The notes under the pieces: generated by a model | The model's input: only the letters and a program-made list of their open reading frames with translations | Databases searched by the model: none | What the model was told of the DNA's origin: nothing | DNA from: Bacteroidota bacterium | GTDB lineage: Bacteria; Bacteroidota; Bacteroidia; Bacteroidales; Lentimicrobiaceae | NCBI GenBank assembly: GCA_023428585.1 | Contig: JAEYXG010000147.1 | Coordinates: 1-9,210, forward strand | Direction: 5' to 3' | Length of the DNA stretch: 9,210 bases | Shown here: positions 1-6,925 of the stretch, piece after piece | Layout of the letters: each line of letters begins with the position of its first letter | Position numbering within the stretch: position 1 is the stretch's first letter | Program-made: the position numbers and the translations under genes

Positions 1-981
1 GGTTTGATAACCAGTTGTGAGAAAGATGGAACCAATACGGTAATGTTGAAAGATCCCATTGCTCCGACTCTGAACACTATCCCCGATTTAACTCTGGCTA
101 GAGAGAATGGAACTGATACGCTTGTCTTTACAGGTACGCCTGTTGATCCTGGCTTTGAAGCTTCTACCAGTTACTACCTTGAAGCATGTGCTGCAGGCAA
201 TAACTTTGTAGATGCAGCAATTCTGCTTACTTCTGTTCAGGTTGAGCAGCTCAAGATTACGGTGAGTGATCTTAATGGTATATTGCTCAAAAAGCTGCCT
301 GCTGATGCCACCTCTTCTGTTGATCTCCGAATCAGGGCTGTTTTGGTAGTAGATGCCGGTACAGGTGCTCTAGGAACAAGCGCACAACCACTTGAATATA
401 TCTCTGACATTAAAACGGCAGAAGTATATCTATACGGTTTGCCACGTCTGGTTCTCAACAATTCAGGAATGGACCAGAAGGTAGAATCACCATTAGGCAA
501 TGGAATTTATTCAGGTTATGTGAAATTAAAAGCATCAAATCCGTTTACTTTGACTGATCCCGATTCAGGCACTGAATATGGTGGAGCAGGAGGTGCACTT
601 GTTGCCTCAGGTCCTGCCATTGCTCCTGATGCTGATGGCTGGTATATACTGGATGCCAACACTAACACACTAACCTACGCCATCAATCCTTATATGATTG
701 GTTTGGTTGGTTCTGCTACACCAAACGGTTGGGACACACCTGATAGTAAAATGGATTACAATCCCGCTACTGGTATATGGTCAATAACAATTGACCTGGT
801 TGCAGGGGAAATAAAATTCAGGAAGAACGACGGTTGGGCATGGAACCTTGGTGGTCCTCCTGATAACCTTGTTCATGATGGGCCGAATTTACCTATCGCA
901 TCTGCTGGTAATTATACAATCACTCTTACTATTCTCAGTGATGCCGGTGAATTGGCAACTTGCACTATTGTTAAAAACTAA
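1..981 (+). CDS. SusE-like outer-membrane glycan-binding lipoprotein (5' end outside window)
   Basis: This is a surface glycan-binding lipoprotein of the SusE/SusF family, which in sus-like systems helps capture oligosaccharides at the cell surface for the SusC/SusD transporter. The frame is open to the left edge and the first residues read GLITSCEKDG. ITSC is a lipobox whose signal peptide and start codon lie upstream, so the gene is partial. Taking the TTG at position 4 as residue 1, the lipid-modified Cys is residue 5. An N-terminal SusE-type Ig-like region spans about 17-140. A first carbohydrate-binding-like module (about 144-227) and a second (about 228-325) follow; the second carries GLVGSATPNGWD, KFRKNDGWAWNLGG and the terminal CTIVKN. 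Aromatic residues in these modules could contact sugars. The charged EKD after the Cys resembles the Bacteroidota surface-export signal (inference). The family call is secure; the ligand is unknown. Confidence 0.85.
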   Translation, partial: GLITSCEKDGTNTVMLKDPIAPTLNTIPDLTLARENGTDTLVFTGTPVDPGFEASTSYYLEACAAGNNFVDAAILLTSVQVEQLKITVSDLNGILLKKLPADATSSVDLRIRAVLVVDAGTGALGTSAQPLEYISDIKTAEVYLYGLPRLVLNNSGMDQKVESPLGNGIYSGYVKLKASNPFTLTDPDSGTEYGGAGGALVASGPAIAPDADGWYILDANTNTLTYAINPYMIGLVGSATPNGWDTPDSKMDYNPATGIWSITIDLVAGEIKFRKNDGWAWNLGGPPDNLVHDGPNLPIASAGNYTITLTILSDAGELATCTIVKN

Positions 982-991
982 AACGTTGAAT

Positions 992-1054
992 CCCCGGAGG
1001 TATACTTTGTTTCTTTGATTTATTTAAAAGCATAGGCAAGGTATACTTCCAGGG
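992..1054 (+). repeat. Long imperfect inverted repeat (RNA hairpin) between the susE-like and susF-like genes
   Basis: Arms 992-1009 and 1037-1054 pair over 18 positions with one C/A mismatch (995/1051) and two G-U wobbles (999/1047 and 1006/1040). The loop is 27 bases (1010-1036). Each arm contains the core GTATAC. No T-run follows the right arm, so this does not look like a simple intrinsic terminator. It lies 10 bases after the upstream stop codon and about 55 bases before the chosen start of the next gene. It may stabilise or process the operon mRNA, cause partial termination, or be a protein-binding palindrome; the sequence does not decide between these. Confidence 0.75.
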
Positions 1055-1108
1055 TTAATCATAATGATATTTGAATGTTTAAAACATAACATTAAAAAAG
1101 TAAACTTC

Positions 1109-2653
1109 ATGAAAAAATTGTCTTTATTCAAAATACTGGCAGTCCTTATTACATCGGCAGTGGTTGTCGCAGCTTGTACTAAGGAAAACTCGGATGTTCG
1201 ACTGGACCCGACACTGTCTACCTCTCAGGTATTGGATGTTAAATCTGATTCAGCTACGGTCATTGGATTCGTGGTAGCTTCAGGTGGCGGCTTTACTGAA
1301 AAAGGTGTTTGTTATAATACCGAGGCTAATCCAACCATCTCCAACAATGTTGTAAAATATGAAGGAGCTGATGATAATGCAACCTATAATGTAATCCTAA
1401 GCGGTTTGGATTATGCCACAACATACTATGTTCGTGCATATGCCACCGGTGCAGGAGGAACAATTTATGGGGAAGAGTTTAGTTTTACCACGCTCCCTGT
1501 TTTGCCAACAGTGACTACGGCTGCAATAACTGAAATTGCCGGTACCACTGCTACAGGTGGTGGTAATGTAACCAACGACGGTGGTTCGGAAGTTACAGCC
1601 AAGGGCTTATGCTATGGCTTGACAGCTAATCCTACCATACTTGACGGCATTACTGCAGATGGTACAGGTATGGGAGAATTCGTCAGCAAACTAAGTGGTT
1701 TGGCAGGATTAACAACCTATCATGTGCGTGCCTATGCAATAAACAGTGTAGGTGTATCTTATGGAAGTGATGTTGAATTTACAACCCTGGTTGCAACCAG
1801 AACCTGGTATGTGCCGGGCGACTATGTTGCAGCAAGTTATCCGGATTATACATTCAATGATTGGGATCCGGCAAACTCTCCACAGGTGCGCAGCATTGAA
1901 GCTGCACCGGATAATGTTGAGGGGTATGTTTATATGGCCAATGAATCCAACCAATGGAAAATAGCCACTAAGCCAAATTGGGACGGACCCAACTATGGTG
2001 GTGGCAGTGGTGTATTATCGGAAACCGGTGATAATATCATTTCTCCTGCAGGTTATTATAAACTGAATATCAATGCAGCAGCTCTAACCTACACAGCTGT
2101 TGCTACTACCTGGGGTGTAATAGGCAGTGCTACCCCAAGTAGCTGGGATGATGAAACTCCATTGATGTATGAGCCTGCTCTCAGAACCTGGACAGGTGGA
2201 ATGCATATAGTACCGGGTGAATTTAAATTCAGGGCCAACCATTCATGGGATTATAATTATGGAGGAAGCGCCGGTGTGCTTACAGCCGGTGGCGATAATA
2301 TCCCTGTAACAGTGGAAGCTGATTATTATTTCGTCCTTGATTTGAGTAATCCATGGGCATATACTTACAGCGCAAACCATTGGGGCTTAATTGGTGACGC
2401 AACACCAGGTGGATGGGACTCAGATCAGAATATGACCTGGGATGCCGCTAATCATTGCATGACCATTACAGTAGACCTTACTGCCGGTTCAATGAAATTC
2501 AGAGCAAATGATTCATGGGATCTCAACCTGGGCGGTGATATTAATGCTCTTACACCGGGAGGTGATAATATTCCTGTAGCTGAAGCAGGTAATTACACTA
2601 TCAAGTTATTCCTGGCAGGTTCCGGAGGTCATTGTACCATTGTCAAGAATTAA
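1109..2653 (+). CDS. SusF-like outer-membrane lipoprotein with FN3-like repeats and three glycan-binding-type modules
   Basis: This protein of 514 residues is predicted to be a lipid-anchored surface glycan-binding protein working with the SusE-like neighbour. The ATG at 1109 is chosen because it gives a classic lipoprotein signal: Lys2-Lys3, a hydrophobic core, and lipobox VAAC with the acylated Cys at residue 23. An in-frame ATG at 1064 would add 15 residues before the positive region. After the anchor (CTKEN) come two FN3-like repeats at about 36-128 and 133-226, each with a G(V/L)CY...NPT block, a YxVRAYA strand and a YG...FTT end. Three SusE/SusF-type modules follow at about 230-333, 334-422 and 423-514, sharing WG(V/L)IG.ATP..WD, KFRAN.SWD and GGDNIPV. 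The last ends in CTIVKN, as does the upstream protein. The gene probably belongs to the same operon and ends just before a strong terminator. The ligand is not determinable here. Confidence 0.85.
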   Translation: MKKLSLFKILAVLITSAVVVAACTKENSDVRLDPTLSTSQVLDVKSDSATVIGFVVASGGGFTEKGVCYNTEANPTISNNVVKYEGADDNATYNVILSGLDYATTYYVRAYATGAGGTIYGEEFSFTTLPVLPTVTTAAITEIAGTTATGGGNVTNDGGSEVTAKGLCYGLTANPTILDGITADGTGMGEFVSKLSGLAGLTTYHVRAYAINSVGVSYGSDVEFTTLVATRTWYVPGDYVAASYPDYTFNDWDPANSPQVRSIEAAPDNVEGYVYMANESNQWKIATKPNWDGPNYGGGSGVLSETGDNIISPAGYYKLNINAAALTYTAVATTWGVIGSATPSSWDDETPLMYEPALRTWTGGMHIVPGEFKFRANHSWDYNYGGSAGVLTAGGDNIPVTVEADYYFVLDLSNPWAYTYSANHWGLIGDATPGGWDSDQNMTWDAANHCMTITVDLTAGSMKFRANDSWDLNLGGDINALTPGGDNIPVAEAGNYTIKLFLAGSGGHCTIVKN

Positions 2654-2668
2654 TTGCTGTTATTCTTT

Positions 2669-2703
2669 AAAAAAGGCTGATTCAATCTGAATCAGCCTTT
2701 TTT
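2669..2703 (+). terminator. Intrinsic terminator after the susF-like gene
   Basis: Arms 2669-2684 and 2688-2703 form a perfect 16-base-pair stem with a 3-base loop (ATC). The GC-containing part is GGCTGATTCA with its complement, flanked by an A-run on the left and a T-run on the right. It starts 15 bases after the stop codon and marks the 3' end of the sus-like operon. The A/T symmetry means it could also work on the opposite strand. Confidence 0.93.
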
Positions 2704-2814
2704 ATTGCTCTGTGACGTGGTGTTGTTTTCATTGAAACAATCCTTCAGAATTGCTATATGTGATTCACTCATTTGTCAAAATAATTTCTGAAGTATAACA
2801 TTTTATGGTTCTTC

Positions 2815-2824
2815 ACCATATGGT
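2815..2824. repeat. Perfect 10-bp palindrome ACCATATGGT upstream of the rlmD promoter
   Basis: ACCATATGGT is its own reverse complement. It overlaps a direct repeat of ATGGTTC (2805-2811 and 2820-2826), and its left half also pairs with TATGGT at 2804-2809 across a 5-base loop. It ends 31 bases before the -7 element of rlmD, a position where an operator could sit. No regulator is identifiable and chance occurrence is possible. Confidence 0.35.
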
Positions 2825-2855
2825 TCCACCTACTAAATGGCATTGCTGATTATTG

Positions 2856-2863
2856 TACTTTTG
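2856..2863 (+). promoter_or_regulatory. Predicted -7 promoter element of rlmD
   Basis: TACTTTTG followed by CA matches the Bacteroidota -7 consensus TAnnTTTG. Transcription would start near 2870, about 12 bases before the ATG at 2882. No convincing TTTG -33 box is seen at the usual spacing. The element lies downstream of the in-frame ATG at 2837, which argues against that start. Confidence 0.6.
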
Positions 2864-2881
2864 CAATTCCAAAAAAACAAG

Positions 2882-4291
2882 ATGAGAAAAAGAGATAAAA
2901 CGGAACCGCTGATAATAAAAGATCTAGAGATACTTGATGCAGGAGCAGAGGGAAATGCTGTGGCACGATACAATGACATGGTTATTTTTATACCATTTGT
3001 TGTACCGGGTGATGTTTGTGATGTCCGCATCGTTTCTAAAAAGAGGAGGTTCTATGAAGGGCGAGCCATTAAATTCAGCAAGTATTCTGAGAAAAGGACT
3101 GTTCCCTTATGTTCACATTTTGGGATTTGCGGTGGTTGCAGATGGCAGAATATGTCGTATGAAGAACAGCTTTTTTACAAGCAGAAGCAAGTGAAGGATA
3201 GCTTTTCACGGATAGGGCACTTGGTGTTTCCTGAAATTCTACCCATTCTTCCATCAGAGAATGTATTTTACTATCGTAATAAACTGGAGTATACATTCTC
3301 TTCCTTACGTTGGCTAACTGTTGAGGAGATTGATTCGCAATCTGATGAACTGAACAGGGATGCATTGGGCTTTCATATACCGGGAATGTTTGATAGGGTT
3401 CTTGATATTGATAAATGTTACCTTCAACCTGAACCTACAAACATCATCAGAAACGGTTTAAGGGGTTTTGCAAAGTCAAAGGGGTATTCATTCTACAACA
3501 TCAGAAAGTTTGAAGGTGAGCTCCGTAATGTCATTATCCGCAATGCAGGTGAGGACCTTATGGTGATCATGGTGTTTGGAACTGATAATATGGATGTGAT
3601 TGAGAATGTTATGACGTATTTGGCTGATTCTTTTCCTCAGATAACTTCTTTGCACTATGTTGTAAATTTAAAACATAATGATACCATAAGTGATCTGGAG
3701 ACTGTTCTCTATAAGGGGGATCCCTATATTACCGGCAGGATGGAAGACCTGAAATTCAGGATTGGACCGTTATCCTTTTATCAGACAAATGCCCATCAGG
3801 CTGAACAGATGTATAGGCTTGTCCGTGAATTTGCCGGCTTGACAGGTAATGAAGTTGTTTATGATTTATATACCGGTACCGGCACCATTGCCAACTTTGT
3901 TGCGCGAAATGCTTCAAAAGTAATTGGGATTGAGTATGTTGAAGCTGCAGTGGCAGATGCAGAAGTGAATTCAACCATTAACGGAATCACCAATACTTCA
4001 TTCTTTGCCGGTGATATGGTTAAAGTGCTTACCGATGATTTCATTCATACTCATGGCAGTCCTGATCTCATTATAACTGATCCTCCAAGAGCAGGGATGC
4101 ATGAAAAAGTGGTGTTAAGTATCTTGAGAGCTGCACCAAAACGGATTGTCTATGTTAGTTGTAATCCTGCTACTCAGGCCAGGGATGTGGCTTTGTTGGC
4201 TGACGAATATGAAATTGTTGGAACGCAACCCATTGATATGTTTCCGCACACTCATCATGTGGAGAATATTTGCCTGCTTGTAAGAAAATAG
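2882..4291 (+). CDS. rlmD: 23S rRNA (uracil-C5)-methyltransferase, RlmD family
   Basis: This cytoplasmic enzyme uses S-adenosylmethionine to methylate C5 of a uridine in 23S rRNA (U1939 in E. coli numbering). With the ATG at 2882 it has 469 residues, near family length. An N-terminal TRAM-like region occupies about 8-65. Cys77, Cys83, Cys86 (GICGGC) and Cys179 (DKCYLQ) form the expected iron-sulfur cluster set. The methyltransferase domain shows FYQTN at 299-303, the SAM loop DLYTGTGT at 328-335, DPPRAG at 400-405, the nucleophile Cys427 in VYVSCNPA, and the C-terminal DMFPHTHHVE with the probable general base Glu461. The start at 2837 is rejected because it precedes the predicted promoter element and adds a hydrophobic leader absent from the family. 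The gene runs convergently into aroK. RlmD and its paralogues share motifs, so the exact target uridine is inferred. Confidence 0.92.
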   Translation: MRKRDKTEPLIIKDLEILDAGAEGNAVARYNDMVIFIPFVVPGDVCDVRIVSKKRRFYEGRAIKFSKYSEKRTVPLCSHFGICGGCRWQNMSYEEQLFYKQKQVKDSFSRIGHLVFPEILPILPSENVFYYRNKLEYTFSSLRWLTVEEIDSQSDELNRDALGFHIPGMFDRVLDIDKCYLQPEPTNIIRNGLRGFAKSKGYSFYNIRKFEGELRNVIIRNAGEDLMVIMVFGTDNMDVIENVMTYLADSFPQITSLHYVVNLKHNDTISDLETVLYKGDPYITGRMEDLKFRIGPLSFYQTNAHQAEQMYRLVREFAGLTGNEVVYDLYTGTGTIANFVARNASKVIGIEYVEAAVADAEVNSTINGITNTSFFAGDMVKVLTDDFIHTHGSPDLIITDPPRAGMHEKVVLSILRAAPKRIVYVSCNPATQARDVALLADEYEIVGTQPIDMFPHTHHVENICLLVRK

Positions 4292-4292
4292 C

Positions 4293-4805
4293 CTATCGTC
4301 TATTTCGGATAAGGTGCTCAAGTTCCTCTATATTGAGGTTTTCACCTTTAATGGTAATTTTTGCTGTATTATAAAAAACTTCCCTCTCTTTCAGGTGCTG
4401 AGCTATATAAACTGGCATGTCTTCTTTTCCAAATTTCCTTACCAGAGGTCTTTCAATGTCTGATGAGAGAATCCTATCAGTAAGTGATGCCGGATGCATC
4501 TTTATATAAACCGTTGTCCCACTCTTGTTCATCAGCATCATGTTATCAAAAAAGCAAGGAGCTCCACCACCGGTTGCAACCACAATATTTGAACGTGAAC
4601 ACAAGGAAACCAGGATTGATCTTTCAAGCTGACGGAACTGGTCTTCACCTTCCTGATCAAATATCCGGGCTATACTTTTTCCCGTCATCTGCTCAATGGA
4701 AAGGTCGATATCAATAAAGTCTAATTTAAGTCGTTTAGCCAGTTTCTTACCAACGCTTGATTTTCCACAGCCCATATAACCTATCAGGAAAATTGGCTTC
4801 GACAT
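4293..4805 (-). CDS. aroK: Shikimate kinase
   Basis: Shikimate kinase phosphorylates shikimate to shikimate 3-phosphate with ATP, the fifth step of the chorismate (aromatic amino acid) pathway in the cytoplasm. The protein has 170 residues from the ATG at 4803-4805, typical for the family. Visible motifs are the Walker A loop GYMGCGKS at 9-16, the shikimate-binding DID at 32-34, the GKSIARIF...GE..FR..E block with Arg58, the Gly triplet ATGGGAP at 77-83, and the lid RPL at 119-121 followed by the REVFY segment with Arg141. A longer in-frame start at 4850 would add 15 residues but precedes the predicted -7 element, so the MSKPIFLIG start is preferred. The gene stands alone on the - strand, divergent from recQ and convergent with rlmD, with one base between the stop codons. 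Confidence 0.95.
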   Translation of the reverse strand: MSKPIFLIGYMGCGKSSVGKKLAKRLKLDFIDIDLSIEQMTGKSIARIFDQEGEDQFRQLERSILVSLCSRSNIVVATGGGAPCFFDNMMLMNKSGTTVYIKMHPASLTDRILSSDIERPLVRKFGKEDMPVYIAQHLKEREVFYNTAKITIKGENLNIEELEHLIRNRR

Positions 4806-4836
4806 AGGGTTTTCTTTAATTAGTATATTGTTCTTG

Positions 4837-4844
4837 CAAAGATA
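4837..4844 (-). promoter_or_regulatory. Predicted -7 promoter element of aroK
   Basis: On the - strand this reads TATCTTTG followed by CA, an exact match to TAnnTTTG. The implied transcription start near 4830 leaves a leader of about 25 bases before the ATG at 4805. A TTTG lies 11 bases upstream, which is too close for a standard -33 box. The element falls inside the longer candidate reading frame and so supports the shorter start. Confidence 0.62.
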
Positions 4845-4946
4845 GGGCAATTATTCAAAGCGTGATGTGACGAAATCGTTGTCATGGAATCTCAATTGTA
4901 AGTAAACGCAATATTTTAGGCCTATGGGTGCAACGGAATGTGTTAT

Positions 4947-4954
4947 TATGTTTG
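4947..4954 (+). promoter_or_regulatory. Possible -7 promoter element of recQ-mpg
   Basis: TATGTTTG matches TAnnTTTG and lies 54 bases before the recQ ATG, implying a leader of nearly 50 bases. No TTTG is present at -33 spacing, and the following bases (TG) do not match the CA seen in front of rlmD and aroK. This is weaker than the other promoter calls. Confidence 0.4.
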
Positions 4955-5008
4955 TGCCTTAATTTGATGTAATTTTATATCGTGGAATAATCAACCAAGT
5001 AAAGAGAT

Positions 5009-6916
5009 ATGCCTGAAGAGAATATTCATGATATATTATTTAAATATTGGGGATTCTCAAAATTCAGACCACTCCAGGAAGATATCATCAAATCAGTACT
5101 AGAGGGCCGGGATACACTTGCTCTTCTATCAACCGGAGGCGGGAAATCAATTTGCTTCCAGGTTCCGGGATTATACTTTCAGGGTATTACATTAGTAATA
5201 ACACCTTTGATAGCATTGATGAAGGATCAGGTTGAACGATTACGAAAGCATCAGATACCTGCTGAGGCAATCTACTCAGGTATGTCGACCAGAGAAACAG
5301 AGCTTGCTATAAATCATGTGCTGCATGCAAATACAAAGTTTCTCTACATCTCCCCTGAGCGTTTAGTATCTGAATTCTTTAGAGAGATCCTGCGTCATTG
5401 CAAGATCAGTTTGATTGTGGTTGATGAGGCTCATTGCATATCACAATGGGGGTATGATTTTAGGCCTACTTATCTTAGAATTGCTGAAATACGACCATTC
5501 TTTCCTGATATTCCATTACTGGCTCTTACTGCTACTGCCACGCCTATAGTTGTGAAGGACATTCAGGATAAACTGGCATTCCGCAAGGAGAATCTGTTTC
5601 AGGGAAGTTTTGTTCGTCCCAACCTCGTGTACGTTGTCTATAGAGAAGAAAACAAACTGCAGAAACTACAGCGTATCCTTAAAGGAGTTCAGGGTCAGGG
5701 AATTGTGTATGTAAGAAATAGAAAGAAGACCCGTGAAACTGCTGAATTCCTTAATAACAATAATATCAGCGCTGATTATTATCATGCAGGTCTGATGCCG
5801 AAGGAACGCGAAAAGCGACAAAATGACTGGCTTAATGGATACACCAGGATCATTGTATGCACCAATGCCTTTGGAATGGGGATTGATAAAGCTGATGTAA
5901 GAACAGTAGTTCATCTGGACCTTCCCGACTCGGTGGAAGCTTATTTCCAGGAAGCCGGCAGGGCAGGGCGCGATGGAAAGAAAGCATATACGGTGCTTAT
6001 ATACGATGATGCTGATATCATAGACTCACAACGAAATCTAGACCTGAATTATCCGGAAATTGATTTTATACGACAGGTTTACAAAGCTTTGGGGAATTAT
6101 TATGAACTTGCCATCGGAACCGGTAGAGACCTGGTTTTCGATATGGACATAACAGCTTTTGCCAAAGCTTATAATTTCAACCAGGTATTGACCTTTAATG
6201 CTCTCAAGTTTATTGAGAAAGAGGGTTATATTACCCTCAATGAAGCGATGTATACCGCATCACGGTTCATATTTACAGTAAATAAGCAAGACCTTTATAA
6301 GTTCCAGGTTGAAAATGTTGAATTTGATATCCTCATCAAGACTATGCAGAGGTCTTATGGTGGTTCCTTCACTGAACCTGTCCCAATATATGAAGCGGAA
6401 CTGGCAAGACGACTTGAAACTACCGAGAAGGTTATAATTGGAATGCTTGATAAAATGGACAGGATGAGTATAATTTCTTATTTCCCAATATCTGATAAGC
6501 CCCAATTGACCTTTATCAGTGAATTGGTCAAGGCTGATCACCTAACGATTTCTCCCGATAATTACCAGAAAAGAAAGGAAGAGACGGAAAGGCGTCAATT
6601 GGCTATGATAGAATACGCTTCTTCTGAAACTAAATGCCGAAGCCAGTATCTTGTAGGATACTTTGGACAGAACACCTCTCCTTGCGGTATCTGCGATGTG
6701 TGCCTTGAAACGAATAAGAATGTCCTCAGGGAAAAGGATTATAACAGCATTGTTGATATCATAAAACCCTTGCTGCAAGTCAATCAATTAACTATGAATC
6801 AAATGATTGATGCCTGCGATACGATCAATGAGGAAAAGGTTATCAAAGCCATCAAATGGTTGGTTGACAACAAGAATATCATCAAGATAGGTGAGGATCT
6901 TTTTAAGTGGCGTTAA
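5009..6916 (+). CDS. recQ: RecQ-family ATP-dependent DNA helicase (variant without HRDC)
   Basis: RecQ helicases unwind DNA 3'-5' using ATP in recombination and replication-fork repair. The protein has 635 residues; the ATG at 5009 is preceded by AAAGAGA. Core motifs are all present: the Q-region FRPLQ (19-23), Walker A STGGGKS (41-47), DEAH (139-142) with the aromatic-rich loop through FRPTY, TATAT (174-178), and motif VI QEAGRAGRDG (314-323). The core ends near 340. The zinc cluster of the RQC region (Cys543, Cys559, Cys562, Cys565) comes about 200 residues later, after a segment with winged-helix-like helices. In E. coli RecQ it follows the core almost directly. A short C-terminal helix-rich piece with a closing beta-like segment (570-635) replaces the usual winged helix plus HRDC. 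It probably forms an operon with mpg. RecQ membership is certain; whether this is the main RecQ or one of several paralogues is not. Confidence 0.95.
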   Translation: MPEENIHDILFKYWGFSKFRPLQEDIIKSVLEGRDTLALLSTGGGKSICFQVPGLYFQGITLVITPLIALMKDQVERLRKHQIPAEAIYSGMSTRETELAINHVLHANTKFLYISPERLVSEFFREILRHCKISLIVVDEAHCISQWGYDFRPTYLRIAEIRPFFPDIPLLALTATATPIVVKDIQDKLAFRKENLFQGSFVRPNLVYVVYREENKLQKLQRILKGVQGQGIVYVRNRKKTRETAEFLNNNNISADYYHAGLMPKEREKRQNDWLNGYTRIIVCTNAFGMGIDKADVRTVVHLDLPDSVEAYFQEAGRAGRDGKKAYTVLIYDDADIIDSQRNLDLNYPEIDFIRQVYKALGNYYELAIGTGRDLVFDMDITAFAKAYNFNQVLTFNALKFIEKEGYITLNEAMYTASRFIFTVNKQDLYKFQVENVEFDILIKTMQRSYGGSFTEPVPIYEAELARRLETTEKVIIGMLDKMDRMSIISYFPISDKPQLTFISELVKADHLTISPDNYQKRKEETERRQLAMIEYASSETKCRSQYLVGYFGQNTSPCGICDVCLETNKNVLREKDYNSIVDIIKPLLQVNQLTMNQMIDACDTINEEKVIKAIKWLVDNKNIIKIGEDLFKWR

Positions 6917-6925
6917 ATATTGGAG

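Noticed and set aside
237..500. 87-codon reading frame on the - strand inside the SusE-like gene
   Set aside because: It lies antisense to a well-supported coding region and its translation shows no family motif.
1064..1108. Possible 15-residue N-terminal extension of the SusF-like protein (ATG at 1064)
   Set aside because: The lipoprotein signal peptide fits a start at 1109; the extension would place 15 residues ahead of the positive n-region.
1709..1964. Overlapping reading frames on both strands inside the SusF-like gene
   Set aside because: They are alternative frames of a repetitive, well-supported gene; the products have no recognisable features.
2723..2793. Weak inverted repeats (TTGTTTTCA/TGAAACAA and CTTCAGAA/TTCTGAAG) in the susF-rlmD gap
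   Set aside because: The stems are short with bulges or a long AT-rich loop; expected by chance in such DNA and not at a clear functional position.
4292..4314. Small hairpin at the rlmD-aroK junction (CCTATC / GATAAGG)
   Set aside because: Only six pairs with a bulge and no T-run; too weak to call a terminator.
4484..4717. 77-codon + strand reading frame inside aroK
   Set aside because: Antisense to a clear shikimate kinase; no motif or ribosome binding site.
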